A stretch of 64,000 nt of DNA from Cohnella algarum (GCF_016937515.1 NZ_JAFHKM010000002.1:3839001-3903000), one strand, 5' to 3'. Numbered from the stretch's first letter, positions 53,382 to 62,384 are shown. Notes: generated by a model not told the origin, from the sequence alone. Translations and numbers: made by a program.

Positions 53382-54110
53382 ATGTCGGACAAGGCGCTAA
53401 TCATAGAAGACGAGCCTACCATCGCACGCTTGTTGACGTACAACTTATCCCAGGAGGGCTACTCGACGGAAGTCGTCGCGAACGGCTCCGAAGGGCTGCA
53501 AGCGGCGCTGCGAGGCAATTATGCCATCATTTTTCTCGATCTTATGCTCCCGGGCATGAACGGTTTCGAAGTGCTTCAGAAGCTGCGGCAAAGCGGGCTG
53601 AAAACGCCGGTCATCATTCTGACCGCCCGCAACGCGGAAGAAGAGGTGGTTCAAGGACTGAAGCTCGGAGCGGACGATTATATTACGAAGCCGTTCGGCG
53701 TAGCCGAGCTGCTCGCCCGCACGTCGGCCGTTCTGCGGCGAACGCGCAATGAGGACACGCAAGCGGCAGAGCAGGATAGCGACGAGAAAGTCATCACGCA
53801 CGGCGATTTGCAAATTTTTCCGGATAAGTACGAAGTATCGCTGAACGGCGAATGGATTACGCTGCGGCCGAAGGAATTCGAGGTGCTGCTGTACCTCGCG
53901 GAGCGGCCGGGCATCGTCATTACGCGCGACGACCTGATGAACGTCGTGTGGGGCTTCGATTACATCGGAGGGCAGCGGACGGTGGACGTGCACGTCAGCT
54001 CGCTCCGCAAAAAGCTGGAGATGAACCAGCAATCCGTGCAAATCGAGTCGATTCGCGGCGTCGGCTACAAGCTGACGGTCAACCGCAAGGCGGGCGCTTC
54101 GAGCAAGTAA
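53382..54110 (+). CDS. phoP: Phosphate response regulator PhoP (OmpR family)
   Basis: 242 residues from ATG 53382 (GGAGG 5 bp upstream). The receiver domain has E9-D10-E11, phosphoacceptor D53, T81 and K103. The C-terminal winged helix ends with the OmpR-type R-T-V-D-V-H-V-S-S-L-R-K-K-L and G-V-G-Y-K-L. Phosphorylated PhoP binds 11-bp repeats such as those before phoP, ppk and pstS. The 119-bp gap from phoR and the Pho box in it mean phoP has its own promoter. Confidence 0.94.
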   Translation: MSDKALIIEDEPTIARLLTYNLSQEGYSTEVVANGSEGLQAALRGNYAIIFLDLMLPGMNGFEVLQKLRQSGLKTPVIILTARNAEEEVVQGLKLGADDYITKPFGVAELLARTSAVLRRTRNEDTQAAEQDSDEKVITHGDLQIFPDKYEVSLNGEWITLRPKEFEVLLYLAERPGIVITRDDLMNVVWGFDYIGGQRTVDVHVSSLRKKLEMNQQSVQIESIRGVGYKLTVNRKAGASSK

Positions 54111-54336
54111 GTCGCTTCTTGGCGGGGGGCGGGCCGGGGGCGGTTGCGACTTGCGCGACTCGGGAGCCGGGCGGACGACGTTGAATGGAATTAGAATGCA
54201 TAAGTGCCCGGCAGCGCCGGGGCTGTATCGGGGAGCCGTCTCGCAGAGGGAGGGCTTCTTTTTATTGCGCCCCTGGAGAGCTGAGCGGCCGCGCGTGCCG
54301 GAGGCGGAGACGTAAACGGCGAGACCTAAGGGAAGG

Positions 54337-54406
54337 GGCGGTAAACGCGAGCGGTAATACCTGCGGGAGGGGGCGAGAAATACGAGCGGTGCGACCTGCG
54401 GGAGGG
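54337..54406. repeat. 35-bp direct duplication
   Basis: Two adjacent 35-bp units, GGCGGTAAACGCGAGCGGTA... and GGCGAGAAATACGAGCGGTG..., both end in CTGCGGGAGGG. A third, more degenerate copy precedes them (GACGTAAACGGCGAGACC). This is probably local slippage. Confidence 0.65.
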
Positions 54407-54563
54407 AGTGGCGATCCATGCCCCGCCTGCGCTAACCGATCCGGCAGTGGCGCAGTTGGGAAATAGGGCGGAAGCGCCAGTCAAGGGTTTGTACGATATG
54501 GCTTAAATTCGGTGTGCAATCAGCGGCGCTTGACGCTTCAATTGTTGGTGGCGGCAGCCTAGG

Positions 54564-54743
54564 TTGGATTTTATCCACTCTACGGAACGGAAAACGAGGA
54601 CGCCTTTGGACTAGAGTGGATTTTATCCAACGAAAAGCGGGGATTTCGGACAAAGTCTCCAAAAAGGTCCCGCCTGATTGGATAAAATCCAACGAAGGCA
54701 GCGAGTTTCGCCAAAACGCCGCTTTTGATTGGACAAATTCCAA
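54564..54743. repeat. Four-dyad TTGGA...TCCAA array, locus 2
   Basis: Dyads start at 54564, 54616, 54677 and 54729 (spacing 52, 61, 52), nearly identical to the 51-62-51 pattern at 15679-15857. Again the first two have a TTTTA-type centre and the last two an A-rich one. Short blocks between the sites also match the first locus (ACGAG then TAGAGTGGATTTTATCCAA), so the ~180-bp element as a whole is repeated. Confidence 0.85.
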
Positions 54744-54968
54744 CGAAGCTTCGTCGATCCTGAAGCGCGAGTCAATTGTAAGCCGGAACGAGCATAAAAG
54801 AGGAACTGCAGAGGGCCGGGCGGAAACCGGAGCAAGGTGAAAAGGAGAAGCGAAGCGGAGCGCGCGGAGTGACCGTTCGCCACAGCCAAGTTGCATTCGG
54901 GATTCAGGGTTAAAATTTCAAAACGGTTTTTCCGATATTTAGGGTAAATGGATTTCAGGAGGAAGAAC

Positions 54969-55733
54969 ATGCAAGTCAATTACGAGACGTTTATGCGGTC
55001 GTTTGCGTCCGTTCGGCGGCTGGATGCCGATTCCGCTTTCGCAACCGGACGGTTTTCCGATCGTCCGATCCATCTGGGCGGCATCGATCGATCGCGGATG
55101 CCGGCCGCGCCGCCGCCGGATAAGCAAGCGGGCGACTCGGCGAGTCCGGCGGAAGAGACGGCAACGGTCCGAGCCGAAAAACGCGAAAGCCGAGGATCGG
55201 CCGCCGGAATGCTGTCCAATACGTACGGAGCGCTCCGCGATAGCTTGCAGGCTTCGCTGGATCCGCTGGCCGAACAGTTGGAGGCCGCGGAACGGCTTTA
55301 CGCGGAAGCGGCCGCCGCGCCCGATGCGGACGAAGAATATCTGGCCGCGCTTCAGGGGAACGTCGGGATGGCGAAAGCCCGCATCCGGCAGGCGGCGGAC
55401 ACGATAACGGGGTTCTACGGCGGGTTTATGCAAGCCGTATCGCGGCTGCCGAGTGCCGGAGGACTCGGGAGCTGGTCCGAAGCGGTCCGGAATGCGGCCG
55501 CTCAAGGGCGGGCGTTCGGAGCGGACGGGCTCGATCTTTCCGCCGAAGGCCTCGGCCTCGACCGGCTGGATGGCGGCGCGGAGGAGATCCGCAACCGGCT
55601 GCAGCAAGCGTACGGGCTGCTGGATTCGCTGAGAGAGCTGATGGACCGGGCGCAAAAAGGTTCCAACGAAGTTTACGGCCAGGCCCGGAGGCAAGCGGAG
55701 ACGTCAGCGAAGTTTGTCGATGCCGTCATATAA
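54969..55733 (+). CDS. Conserved-looking helical protein, function unknown
   Basis: 254 residues from ATG 54969 (CAGGAGGA 6 bp upstream). I do not recognise a family. Residues ~1-60 are variable, with a Pro/Ala-rich linker; residues ~75-150 are long amphipathic helices rich in Ala, Glu and Leu (L-D-P-L-A-E-Q-L-E-A-A-E-R-L-Y); the end is again helical and Gln/Ala-rich. No signal peptide or membrane helix, and no catalytic motif. A strong bidirectional terminator follows, so it is transcribed alone. Confidence 0.7.
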   Translation: MQVNYETFMRSFASVRRLDADSAFATGRFSDRPIHLGGIDRSRMPAAPPPDKQAGDSASPAEETATVRAEKRESRGSAAGMLSNTYGALRDSLQASLDPLAEQLEAAERLYAEAAAAPDADEEYLAALQGNVGMAKARIRQAADTITGFYGGFMQAVSRLPSAGGLGSWSEAVRNAAAQGRAFGADGLDLSAEGLGLDRLDGGAEEIRNRLQQAYGLLDSLRELMDRAQKGSNEVYGQARRQAETSAKFVDAVI

Positions 55734-55746
55734 CCGGAAGCGAAAA

Positions 55747-55776
55747 AAGGGAGACTGCGAGAGTCTCCCTTCTTCC
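55747..55776. terminator. Bidirectional terminator
   Basis: AAGGGAGACT and AGTCTCCCTT form a perfect ten-base-pair stem with a five-base loop, followed by TCTTCCTTTT on the plus strand and preceded by AAAAAA, which reads as a T run on the minus strand. It lies between convergent genes. Confidence 0.88.
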
Positions 55777-55778
55777 TT

Positions 55779-56663
55779 TTACGGCCGGCCCCATGCCAGC
55801 ATTTTGCGCTGAAACTCCTTGGGCGAGCATTGGTTGAAGCGCCGGAACATTTTGTAGAAATGAGCCATGTTCGGCATGCCGGTCATATCGCCCACCTCGC
55901 TTACGCTCAAATCGCGGGTCAGCAGCAGCTGCTCCGCGTATTTGATTTTGCGGAAGTTGACGTATTCGGTAAACGACAGCCCCATCGTCCGCTTGAAAAA
56001 TTTCACGAAGTAATAATAGCTCATGTTGGCAAGGCGGCAGGCTTCCTCGACGGTGATCCGCTCGGCGATGTTGCGGTCGACGTAATCGAGCACGGGCTTG
56101 AGCCGGATGCGTTCGACGCGGTCCTGGTCGGCTAGCAGGCCTTTCGTGTCGTTGCGGATGAGAATGAGCAGAATCTTCTTGATGAGCAAATTGACCGCCA
56201 ATTCGTAACCGCTTTCTTTTCGCTGCGCTTCCTCGTCGATTTGCCGGACGCATTCGGCAAGCTCTTCGCGGGCTTTCGGATTGTCGCGGAAAATATAGTT
56301 CATCGCGCTCAGCGGTACTTTCGTCTCGTTGAAGTATTGCAAATAGGGAATCGTGCTTTTGTCGAAAAAGGTTTGCAAATCGAACTGCAGCACGATGTAA
56401 TCGAGCTTGTCCGCGTAGCTCCTGTCGCGGTGAAGCTGCGAGCTGCCCAGCACGATCACGTCGTCGCTGCCGAGCGAGAACAGCTCGTTCTCCACTTCGA
56501 CATCGAGCCGGCCGTTCAGCACGAGCATGATTTCGCATTCGGGGTGCTGGTGCCAGTTGACCGTGTTGGCCCGGTCGCGGCGGGCGTGCCAAACCTTTAT
56601 CGAAAGCAGCGGGTTTTCGTATTGGATTTTCTCCTGACGGATATCTTCGTGGCCGGAATTCAT
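55779..56663 (-). CDS. AraC-family transcriptional regulator with cupin domain
   Basis: 294 residues from ATG 56663. The N-terminal half is a cupin-type sugar-sensing domain (N-W-H-Q-H-P-E-C-E-I-M-L-V-L-N-G, H of the barrel). The last ~100 residues are a double helix-turn-helix of AraC type: I-T-V-E-E-A-C-R-L-A-N-M-S-Y-Y-Y-F-V-K-F-F-K and V-G-D-M-T-G-M-P-N-M-A-H-F-Y-K-M-F-R. It is divergent from the Gfo/Idh/MocA operon, so it most likely activates that operon in response to a sugar. The ligand is unknown. Confidence 0.93.
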   Translation of the reverse strand: MNSGHEDIRQEKIQYENPLLSIKVWHARRDRANTVNWHQHPECEIMLVLNGRLDVEVENELFSLGSDDVIVLGSSQLHRDRSYADKLDYIVLQFDLQTFFDKSTIPYLQYFNETKVPLSAMNYIFRDNPKAREELAECVRQIDEEAQRKESGYELAVNLLIKKILLILIRNDTKGLLADQDRVERIRLKPVLDYVDRNIAERITVEEACRLANMSYYYFVKFFKRTMGLSFTEYVNFRKIKYAEQLLLTRDLSVSEVGDMTGMPNMAHFYKMFRRFNQCSPKEFQRKMLAWGRP

Positions 56664-56742
56664 TTCGAAGCAGGGCCCCCTATTGCCAAAATCGCATAAT
56701 GACCACTCACCATTGGAGAATGGGAAAAAGAGCTCACCGTGT

Positions 56743-56748
56743 TATACT
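56743..56748 (+). promoter_or_regulatory. Minus-10 box of the sugar-oxidation operon
   Basis: TATACT lies 50 bp before the first gene of the operon, with no good minus-35 box 17 bp upstream. This fits a promoter needing an activator, here probably the divergent AraC-type protein. Confidence 0.5.
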
Positions 56749-56798
56749 TTGAATTGTAGTTGGAATCCTGATCACTGGCAAGGAGGACGCCGAAAATA

Positions 56799-57869
56799 AT
56801 GAGCAACGTTCACATTGGAATGATCGGCTGCGGCGGGATCGCATACGGAAAACATTTTCCCGCATTGGCCAAAATCCCGGAAGCCCGCATCGTCGCGTTT
56901 TTCGACGTGTCGGCCGAGCGCGCCCACGATGCCAAAAACCAGTTCGGAACTCAAGATGCTAGGGTTTACGGCAGCGTCGAAGAGCTGCTGAACGATCCGG
57001 ACGTGCATGCCGTCCATGTGTGCACGCCGAACGACACGCACGCGGAAATCTCGATCAAGGCGATGGAAGCGGGCAAGCACGTTTTGTGCGAAAAGCCGAT
57101 GGCGAAAACATCGGAAGATGCCAGAAAAATGCTCGAAACGTCCGAACGGACGGGGCGCAAGCTCAGCATCGCTTATCAGAACCGGTTCCGCGCCGACAGC
57201 CGCTGGCTGCATGAAGCGTGCCGGCAAGGCCAGCTTGGCGAGGTCTATCTCGCGAAAGCGCATGCGGTTCGCCGCCGCGCCGTGCCGACGTGGGGCGTTT
57301 TCCTCGATCTGGAGAAGCAGGGCGGAGGCCCGCTCATCGACATCGGCACCCATGCGCTCGACCTGGCGTTGTGGATGATGGACAACTACGAGCCGCGCAC
57401 CGTTCTCGGCACGACGTTCCGCAAGCTCGCGGAGCAAGGCAGCGAAGCGAATGCCTGGGGCCCTTGGGATCCCGCGAAGTTTACGGTCGAGGATTCGGCT
57501 TTCGCGATGATTACGATGAAAAACGGCGCTACCGTCTGGCTGGAATCGAGCTGGGCGCTCAATACGCTCGACGTCGACGAGGCGAAGGTGACGCTGTGCG
57601 GCTCCAAGGCGGGCGCCGATATGAAGAACGGCCTGCGCGTCAACGGGGAAGAGCACGGCAAGCTGTACACGAAGGAAATCACGCTTGGCGACCAATGGAA
57701 AAGCGAACCGCCGAACGATTCGGCCGAGCGCGAGGCGCGCGCCTGGATCGACGCGATCTTGCACGACCGGGAACCGGTCGTAACGGCGAAACAAGCGTAT
57801 GTCGTGCAGCAAATTCTCGAGGCGGTCTACGAATCGGCAAACAAGGGACAAGCCGTCTCCTTCGTATAG
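56799..57869 (+). CDS. Gfo/Idh/MocA family oxidoreductase 1
   Basis: 356 residues from ATG 56799 (AAGGAGGAC upstream). Rossmann domain I-G-M-I-G-C-G-G-I-A near the start, catalytic E-K-P motif in V-L-C-E-K-P-M-A, then the alpha/beta C-terminal domain with D-I-G-T-H-A-L-D-L-A-L-W. These NAD(P)-dependent enzymes oxidise or reduce sugars, inositols or their derivatives. First gene of an operon with a sugar isomerase-like protein and a second member of the same family. Substrate unknown. Confidence 0.92.
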   Translation: MSNVHIGMIGCGGIAYGKHFPALAKIPEARIVAFFDVSAERAHDAKNQFGTQDARVYGSVEELLNDPDVHAVHVCTPNDTHAEISIKAMEAGKHVLCEKPMAKTSEDARKMLETSERTGRKLSIAYQNRFRADSRWLHEACRQGQLGEVYLAKAHAVRRRAVPTWGVFLDLEKQGGGPLIDIGTHALDLALWMMDNYEPRTVLGTTFRKLAEQGSEANAWGPWDPAKFTVEDSAFAMITMKNGATVWLESSWALNTLDVDEAKVTLCGSKAGADMKNGLRVNGEEHGKLYTKEITLGDQWKSEPPNDSAEREARAWIDAILHDREPVVTAKQAYVVQQILEAVYESANKGQAVSFV

Positions 57870-58052
57870 CCCGGGAGCCGGTTGTCCGCATTTTTAAGGA
57901 AATAAGTGGACGCAAACGGATGACAGCGCTTTTACGATCGGTTAAACTAAGTATGGCGGATAAACAAAGATTCGCCATGCTCGACCTCGCACCGCGCTGC
58001 CCGGAAGGGCAGGCCGGAAATCCTTTAATTAGAGAAAGGTAAGGTGAGCTTT

Positions 58053-59015
58053 GTGAAACTCGGTGTTTTTCTCGTGTTATTCGGTCAACAATCGTTGGAG
58101 GATGCGCTCGACACGGCCAAATCGGCCGGCATTCAGGCCGTCGAATTGGGAACGGGGGCGTATCCGGGCACCGCGCATGTGAACGCCGCGGCCATTCTGA
58201 ACGACGAAGCCGCCATTTCCCGCATCAAGACGGCGGTGGAATCGCGCGATCTGACGATCAGCGCGCTGAGCTGCCACGGCAATCCGCTGCATCCGAACAA
58301 GGAAATCGCGAAACAGCATCATGACGATTTCGTCGCCACGGTGCAGCTCGCGGAGAAGCTCGGCGTCGATACGGTCATCACGTTCTCCGGCTGTCCGGGA
58401 GAATCGCCGTCTTCGCAATATCCGTCCTGGGTCACCTGCCCCTGGCCGCCGGATTTCCTGACCGTGCTCGAATGGCAATGGAACGAAATCGCCATTCCTT
58501 ACTGGAAAGAGCAATCCGCGTTCTGCCGCAAGCACGGCGTCAAGGTGGCCATCGAGTCGCATCCGGGCTTCCTCGTTTACAATACGGAAACGGCCCTGCG
58601 TCTGCGCCGCGAAGCCGGCGACAACATCGGCGTCAATTTCGACCCTTCCCACTTGTTCTGGCAGGGGATGGATCCGATCGAGTGCGTCAAGGCGCTCGGA
58701 GATTCGATTTTCCACGTTCATGCCAAAGATACGAAAATCGACGCGCGCAACACGGCGATCAACGGCGTGCTGGATAACAAGCCTTACGCGGACGAGCTGA
58801 ACCGCTCGTGGATTTTCCGCACGGTCGGCTACGGGCACGACGATGATTTCTGGAAGCACTTCGTGAGCACGCTCCGGCTTGTCGGCTACGACGGCGCGAT
58901 CAGCATCGAGCACGAAGACAGCCTCATGTCGGTAGGCGAAGGCTTCCGCAAGGCGGCGAGCTTCCTGAACGGACTTATTCTTAAAGAGAAAGCGGGCGAG
59001 ATGTGGTGGGCGTAA
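58053..59015 (+). CDS. Sugar phosphate isomerase/epimerase (xylose isomerase-like TIM barrel)
   Basis: 320 residues from GTG 58053 (AAGGTGAG 4-5 bp upstream; GTG 58044 is an alternative). AP endonuclease 2/xylose isomerase fold with probable metal ligands in the E of A-I-E-S-H-P-G-F, D and H of N-F-D-P-S-H-L-F-W, H-V-H-A-K-D-T, and the final S-I-E-H-E-D. This group includes inosose isomerases and keto-sugar epimerases that partner Gfo/Idh/MocA enzymes. Its end overlaps the next gene by about 12 bp. Confidence 0.9.
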   Translation: MKLGVFLVLFGQQSLEDALDTAKSAGIQAVELGTGAYPGTAHVNAAAILNDEAAISRIKTAVESRDLTISALSCHGNPLHPNKEIAKQHHDDFVATVQLAEKLGVDTVITFSGCPGESPSSQYPSWVTCPWPPDFLTVLEWQWNEIAIPYWKEQSAFCRKHGVKVAIESHPGFLVYNTETALRLRREAGDNIGVNFDPSHLFWQGMDPIECVKALGDSIFHVHAKDTKIDARNTAINGVLDNKPYADELNRSWIFRTVGYGHDDDFWKHFVSTLRLVGYDGAISIEHEDSLMSVGEGFRKAASFLNGLILKEKAGEMWWA

Positions 59016-60169
59016 ACAAGACGCTTAACGTCGGCATGGTGGGCTACAAATTCATGGGCAAAGCCCACAGCCACGCTTATAAGGACGTCGGCATGTTTTT
59101 CGATATGGAAGCGGGCGTCGGAATGAAGGCGATCTGCGGCCGGGATGCGGCGGGCGTGAAGGAAGCCGCCGAGCGGTTCGGCTGGGAAAGCTTCGAAACC
59201 GATTGGCGCAAGCTGGTCGAGCGCGACGATATCGACGTGATCGACATCAACGCGCCGAGCGACGCGCACAAGGAAATCGCGCTGGCGGCGATCGCAAGCG
59301 GCAAGCACGTCTTCTGCGAAAAGCCGCTGGCGCTTAACCTTGCGGATGCGCGCGAAATGCTGGAAGCGGCGGAGAAGGCCGGCGTCAAGCACGGCATTTG
59401 CTTCAATTACCGCTTCCTGCCGGCCGTTCAGCTGGCGAAGTCCATTATCGACAGCGGCAAGCTGGGCGAAATCCATCATTATCGGGCGACTTATTTGCAG
59501 GACTGGCTCGTCGATCCGGAAGCTCCGCTTGCCTGGAGACTCAAGAAGGAAGTGGCAGGCTCCGGGGCGCACGGAGATATCAACGCCCACAGCATCGACC
59601 TCGCCCGTTTCCTGATCGGAGAGTTCGACCGGGTCATCGGCCATAACCGGACGTTCGTCAAGGAGCGTCCGATCCCGGTGTCGACGTCCGGCCTCGGCGG
59701 CGTCGGCTCGGCCGAGAAAGGCGAAGTTACCGTGGACGACGCGACGGCGTTTCTCGCCGATTTCAAAAACGGCGCGATGGGCATCTTCGTCGCCAGCCGC
59801 TTCGCGACCGGACGCAAAAACGGCAACACGTTCGAAATTCACGGCAGCCGGGGCTCGATCCGCTGGGATCTGGAGCGCCTGAACGAGCTGGAAGTGTATT
59901 TCCGCGACGACGAGCCGGAGCTGGCGGGCTTCCGCCGGATCATGGTGACCGAGCCGCAGCACAAGTACGCGGGGAACTGGTGGCCGACCGGACACATTAT
60001 CGGCTACGAGCACGGCTTCGTGCATATCGTGTACGAATTCATGCAGCATATTTCGACCGGCTCGCCGTTCGCGCCGACGTTCCTGGACGGCGTGCGCTGC
60101 CAGGAAGTGCTGGAAGCGGTCGATCTGTCGATCGAGCGGGGCGCTTGGGTAAGCGTGGACGAAATTTAA
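59003..60169 (+). CDS. Gfo/Idh/MocA family oxidoreductase 2
   Basis: 388 residues from GTG 59003 (or 59006), overlapping the previous stop, so translation is coupled. V-G-M-V-G-Y-K-F-M-G is the nucleotide-binding loop (with Y-K instead of a second Gly, as in many of this subgroup), F-C-E-K-P-L-A-L the catalytic region, and G-A-H-G-D-I-N-A-H-S-I-D-L-A-R-F the substrate-side motif. It is longer than the first member and distinct in sequence, so the two probably act on different steps of one pathway. Confidence 0.92.
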   Translation: MVGVNKTLNVGMVGYKFMGKAHSHAYKDVGMFFDMEAGVGMKAICGRDAAGVKEAAERFGWESFETDWRKLVERDDIDVIDINAPSDAHKEIALAAIASGKHVFCEKPLALNLADAREMLEAAEKAGVKHGICFNYRFLPAVQLAKSIIDSGKLGEIHHYRATYLQDWLVDPEAPLAWRLKKEVAGSGAHGDINAHSIDLARFLIGEFDRVIGHNRTFVKERPIPVSTSGLGGVGSAEKGEVTVDDATAFLADFKNGAMGIFVASRFATGRKNGNTFEIHGSRGSIRWDLERLNELEVYFRDDEPELAGFRRIMVTEPQHKYAGNWWPTGHIIGYEHGFVHIVYEFMQHISTGSPFAPTFLDGVRCQEVLEAVDLSIERGAWVSVDEI

Positions 60170-60179
60170 TCCATCAAGC

Positions 60180-60219
60180 AAAAGAGGAGCACGTCCCTTC
60201 GGGGGCCTGCTCCTCTTTT
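60180..60219. terminator. Bidirectional terminator
   Basis: AAAAGAGGAGCA and TGCTCCTCTTTT form a twelve-base-pair stem, followed by CGATTTTT. It serves the oxidoreductase gene (+) and the convergent cupredoxin gene (-). Confidence 0.88.
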
Positions 60220-60236
60220 CGATTTTTGAAAGCCGG

Positions 60237-60689
60237 TCATTCCACGACGATCGAACCGACCATGTCATTGTGGCCGGAACCGCATTGGATGGAGCAATGA
60301 TATTCGTAGGTCCCGGCCTTGTCGACGGTAAACGTGGCCGTTTCGCCGCCTTTGACGTTGACGTTAAGCTCGGGAATTTCGATGCCGTGATTGCCGGCTT
60401 CGTTGTTTAGCGTCAAGTTGATCGTATCCCCGGCTCTCACCCGAATTTCCGTCGGTTCGAACGCCCAGTTGGTCGCATTTACGGTAATGTCCTGGGTTCC
60501 GCCGCCGCCTGCCGCGTTGCCGGCTCCTTGCGTCGCGGTACCGGTAGCCGTCGGCGTCGGCGTCGCATTGTTGTTGCCCGCGTTGCCGTTGCCCGCATTG
60601 CCGTTGCCCGCGTTGCCGCCGCAAGCGCCAAGCGTAAAAATAACGGCGGCCGTCAGGCATGCGGCTGCGATCTGTCTTGGTTTATTCAT
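60237..60689 (-). CDS. Cupredoxin lipoprotein with CuA-type copper site
   Basis: 150 residues from ATG 60689 (GGGAGGACG upstream). Signal peptide with lipobox L-G-A-C (Cys23), then a repeated N-A-G-N-G linker and a Pro/Thr stretch. The cupredoxin domain (residues ~65-150) has H101 and C132-x3-C136-x3-H140-x2-M143, the ligand spacing of the binuclear CuA centre of cytochrome oxidase subunit II. There are no membrane helices of a true CoxB. It could shuttle electrons or copper outside the membrane. Not an ordinary blue-copper plastocyanin site. Confidence 0.88.
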   Translation of the reverse strand: MNKPRQIAAACLTAAVIFTLGACGGNAGNGNAGNGNAGNNNATPTPTATGTATQGAGNAAGGGGTQDITVNATNWAFEPTEIRVRAGDTINLTLNNEAGNHGIEIPELNVNVKGGETATFTVDKAGTYEYHCSIQCGSGHNDMVGSIVVE

Positions 60690-60909
60690 TTTAACGTCCT
60701 CCCGGAATTCAAATCGTCATTCGCTTTGCAGGATGCTCTTATTATTCCCCCGTCTTCTCCAAACGAATACCTCTTCGGGCTGATGCTATAGACCTAAATT
60801 TTAATACTGAGCAAACACGAACCGAATGTCGAATTTACATCCAATTGTTAACATCGGGCATGGGAAGGAAATTGCAGGATATCTCGCAGGATGACGAGGG
60901 GGACATGCT

Positions 60910-62178
60910 GTGGTTTTGGCCGTAGAGGAAAGACCGGGACGAGAAAAAGAGAAAACCGCCGTCAAAACGCCTGAAACTGCCGAACTAGCGCAACGTGCCG
61001 CAAACGCGGAGTCAAGTCCGAAGCTGCAGAACCAAACCGGAGACAAGATCGACAAGGACCGCAACGGCCCCCGGAACGTCGAGACCGCGGAGCAATTTCG
61101 TTTGCAGGAAAAGATCCGACGCTGTCCGACCGTTTCCCCGGACGAGCTTTGCGGCGACGTGATCGCTTTGTTTCGGCGCAGCGCCGATTCGGAATGCATT
61201 GTCGTATGCGACGAAAACGACAAGCCGCTCGGACTTGTCATGAAGCACCGCTTTTTCCGGATGCTGGGGACGCTTTACGGAATGTCGCTTTACGGGGAGA
61301 AGCCGATTTCGAAGCTCATGGACAGCGAGCCGTACATAGCGGATTGCGGACTGCCTGCCCAGGAACTGATCGACAGGGCGATGTCCAGGCCCGAGGAGCA
61401 TGTGTACGATACCGTAATCATGTCTCAAAACGACGTTTTTGCGGGGATTTTAACGGTCAACGATTTGCTCGGCATTTCGCGGCTGCTTCAACGGGAGGCG
61501 TCGGGAAGGCAAATTCGTACCGTGCGCGACGTAGACGGCATGATCGGCGACATTCACGGCGCCGTGGAAAAGGTAGCCGAAACGGCCGAGTTGTCCCGCC
61601 GCAGCAGCGAGCGGATCGCGGAAGCGACGGAAAACGGGAAGGCGGAGCTGAGTCAAATCTTATCGCTTCTCCATGTATGGACGTCCTCCGCGGACCGTCA
61701 GGACAAATCCGTGACGGAATTGCTTCAGCGCACGAACGAGGCATTCGGCATTACGAGAATGATCGCCGAGCTCGCGGATCAATGCAACCTGCTGGCGATC
61801 AATGCGCAAATCGAAGCGGCGAGAGCCGGGGAACACGGGCGCGGATTCGCCGTCGTCGCGCAGGAAGTCAAGGCGCTCGCCGACCAGACGAAGGACTCGA
61901 CCGAGAGGATCAAACGGCAGCTGAGCGATATGGCGCAAGCCGCGGAAGCCGCAGCTCGGGCCGTGAGGGACGGCAAGCTTGGCGCGGAGGAAGGGATTCG
62001 GCATGTCCATCTGGCCGAAGCGAAGTTCAACGAATTGTGGGACATCAGCGGCTCCAATCTCGAAGCGGCTTCGAAGCTGAATGCCGCGTCCGCCGAGGCG
62101 AAAGCGATATCCGGCCAAATTCGCGGCCAAATTCGCAAGCTGACGCAGCAATTGAACGGAACGGAAACGGACATTTAA
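60910..62178 (+). CDS. Soluble CBS-domain / methyl-accepting chemotaxis-type signalling protein
   Basis: 422 residues from GTG 60910 (GAGGGGGAC upstream). No membrane helix. Residues ~70-200 fit a CBS pair ([17 protein letters not shown], then [12 protein letters not shown]). The rest is a long coiled coil with the chemoreceptor hairpin [16 protein letters not shown] and [15 protein letters not shown]. It would signal through CheA/CheW according to nucleotide or metabolite bound to the CBS part. It is next to pstS but has no obvious Pho box. Confidence 0.88.
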   Translation: MVLAVEERPGREKEKTAVKTPETAELAQRAANAESSPKLQNQTGDKIDKDRNGPRNVETAEQFRLQEKIRRCPTVSPDELCGDVIALFRRSADSECIVVCDENDKPLGLVMKHRFFRMLGTLYGMSLYGEKPISKLMDSEPYIADCGLPAQELIDRAMSRPEEHVYDTVIMSQNDVFAGILTVNDLLGISRLLQREASGRQIRTVRDVDGMIGDIHGAVEKVAETAELSRRSSERIAEATENGKAELSQILSLLHVWTSSADRQDKSVTELLQRTNEAFGITRMIAELADQCNLLAINAQIEAARAGEHGRGFAVVAQEVKALADQTKDSTERIKRQLSDMAQAAEAAARAVRDGKLGAEEGIRHVHLAEAKFNELWDISGSNLEAASKLNAASAEAKAISGQIRGQIRKLTQQLNGTETDI

Positions 62179-62238
62179 GAGTAGTCCGGGCATTCGGTAA
62201 AACGAAACGAAAAAACTTTTTGTTATGATCGCGCAATT

Positions 62239-62292
62239 TTTACATTCCGTTAACAAAACGAAAACATGGCTAAAACGAATGGTAGATAGAAT
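62239..62292 (+). promoter_or_regulatory. Pho box and minus-10 ahead of pstS
   Basis: TTTACA (62239), TTAACA (62250), AAAACA (62261) and AAAACG (62272) follow 11-bp steps; the last two are weaker matches. TAGAAT at 62287-62292 comes 9 bp after, the same distance as before ppk. The leader from there to the pstS start is about 90 bp. Confidence 0.78.
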
Positions 62293-62384
62293 CGAAGATG
62301 TGCAAGGGACATGACGAAGCGAAATGCGGAGAGGCCATGTCTAAAAAAACGAAAAGCACAACATGGAAAGGGGAACCTATTTCA

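Larger units (their letters stand above)
54111..54968. other. 858-bp intergenic region with two repeat sets
   Basis: No gene is convincing. It holds a 35-bp duplicated unit (54337-54406) and the second copy of the four-dyad TTGGA...TCCAA array (54564-54743). The base composition is less G+C-rich after 54700 (AAAATTTCAAAACGG before the next gene), where a promoter may lie. Confidence 0.5.

Noticed and set aside
57925..57960. Possible Pho box before the sugar isomerase gene (TTTACG...TTAAAC)
   Set aside because: Only two weak hexamers at 11 bp, no third repeat, and no link of the gene to phosphate.
60830..60860. Pho box before the CBS/chemoreceptor-type gene (TTTACA...TTAACA)
   Set aside because: The two hexamers are 14 bp apart instead of 11, so they are not in phase.
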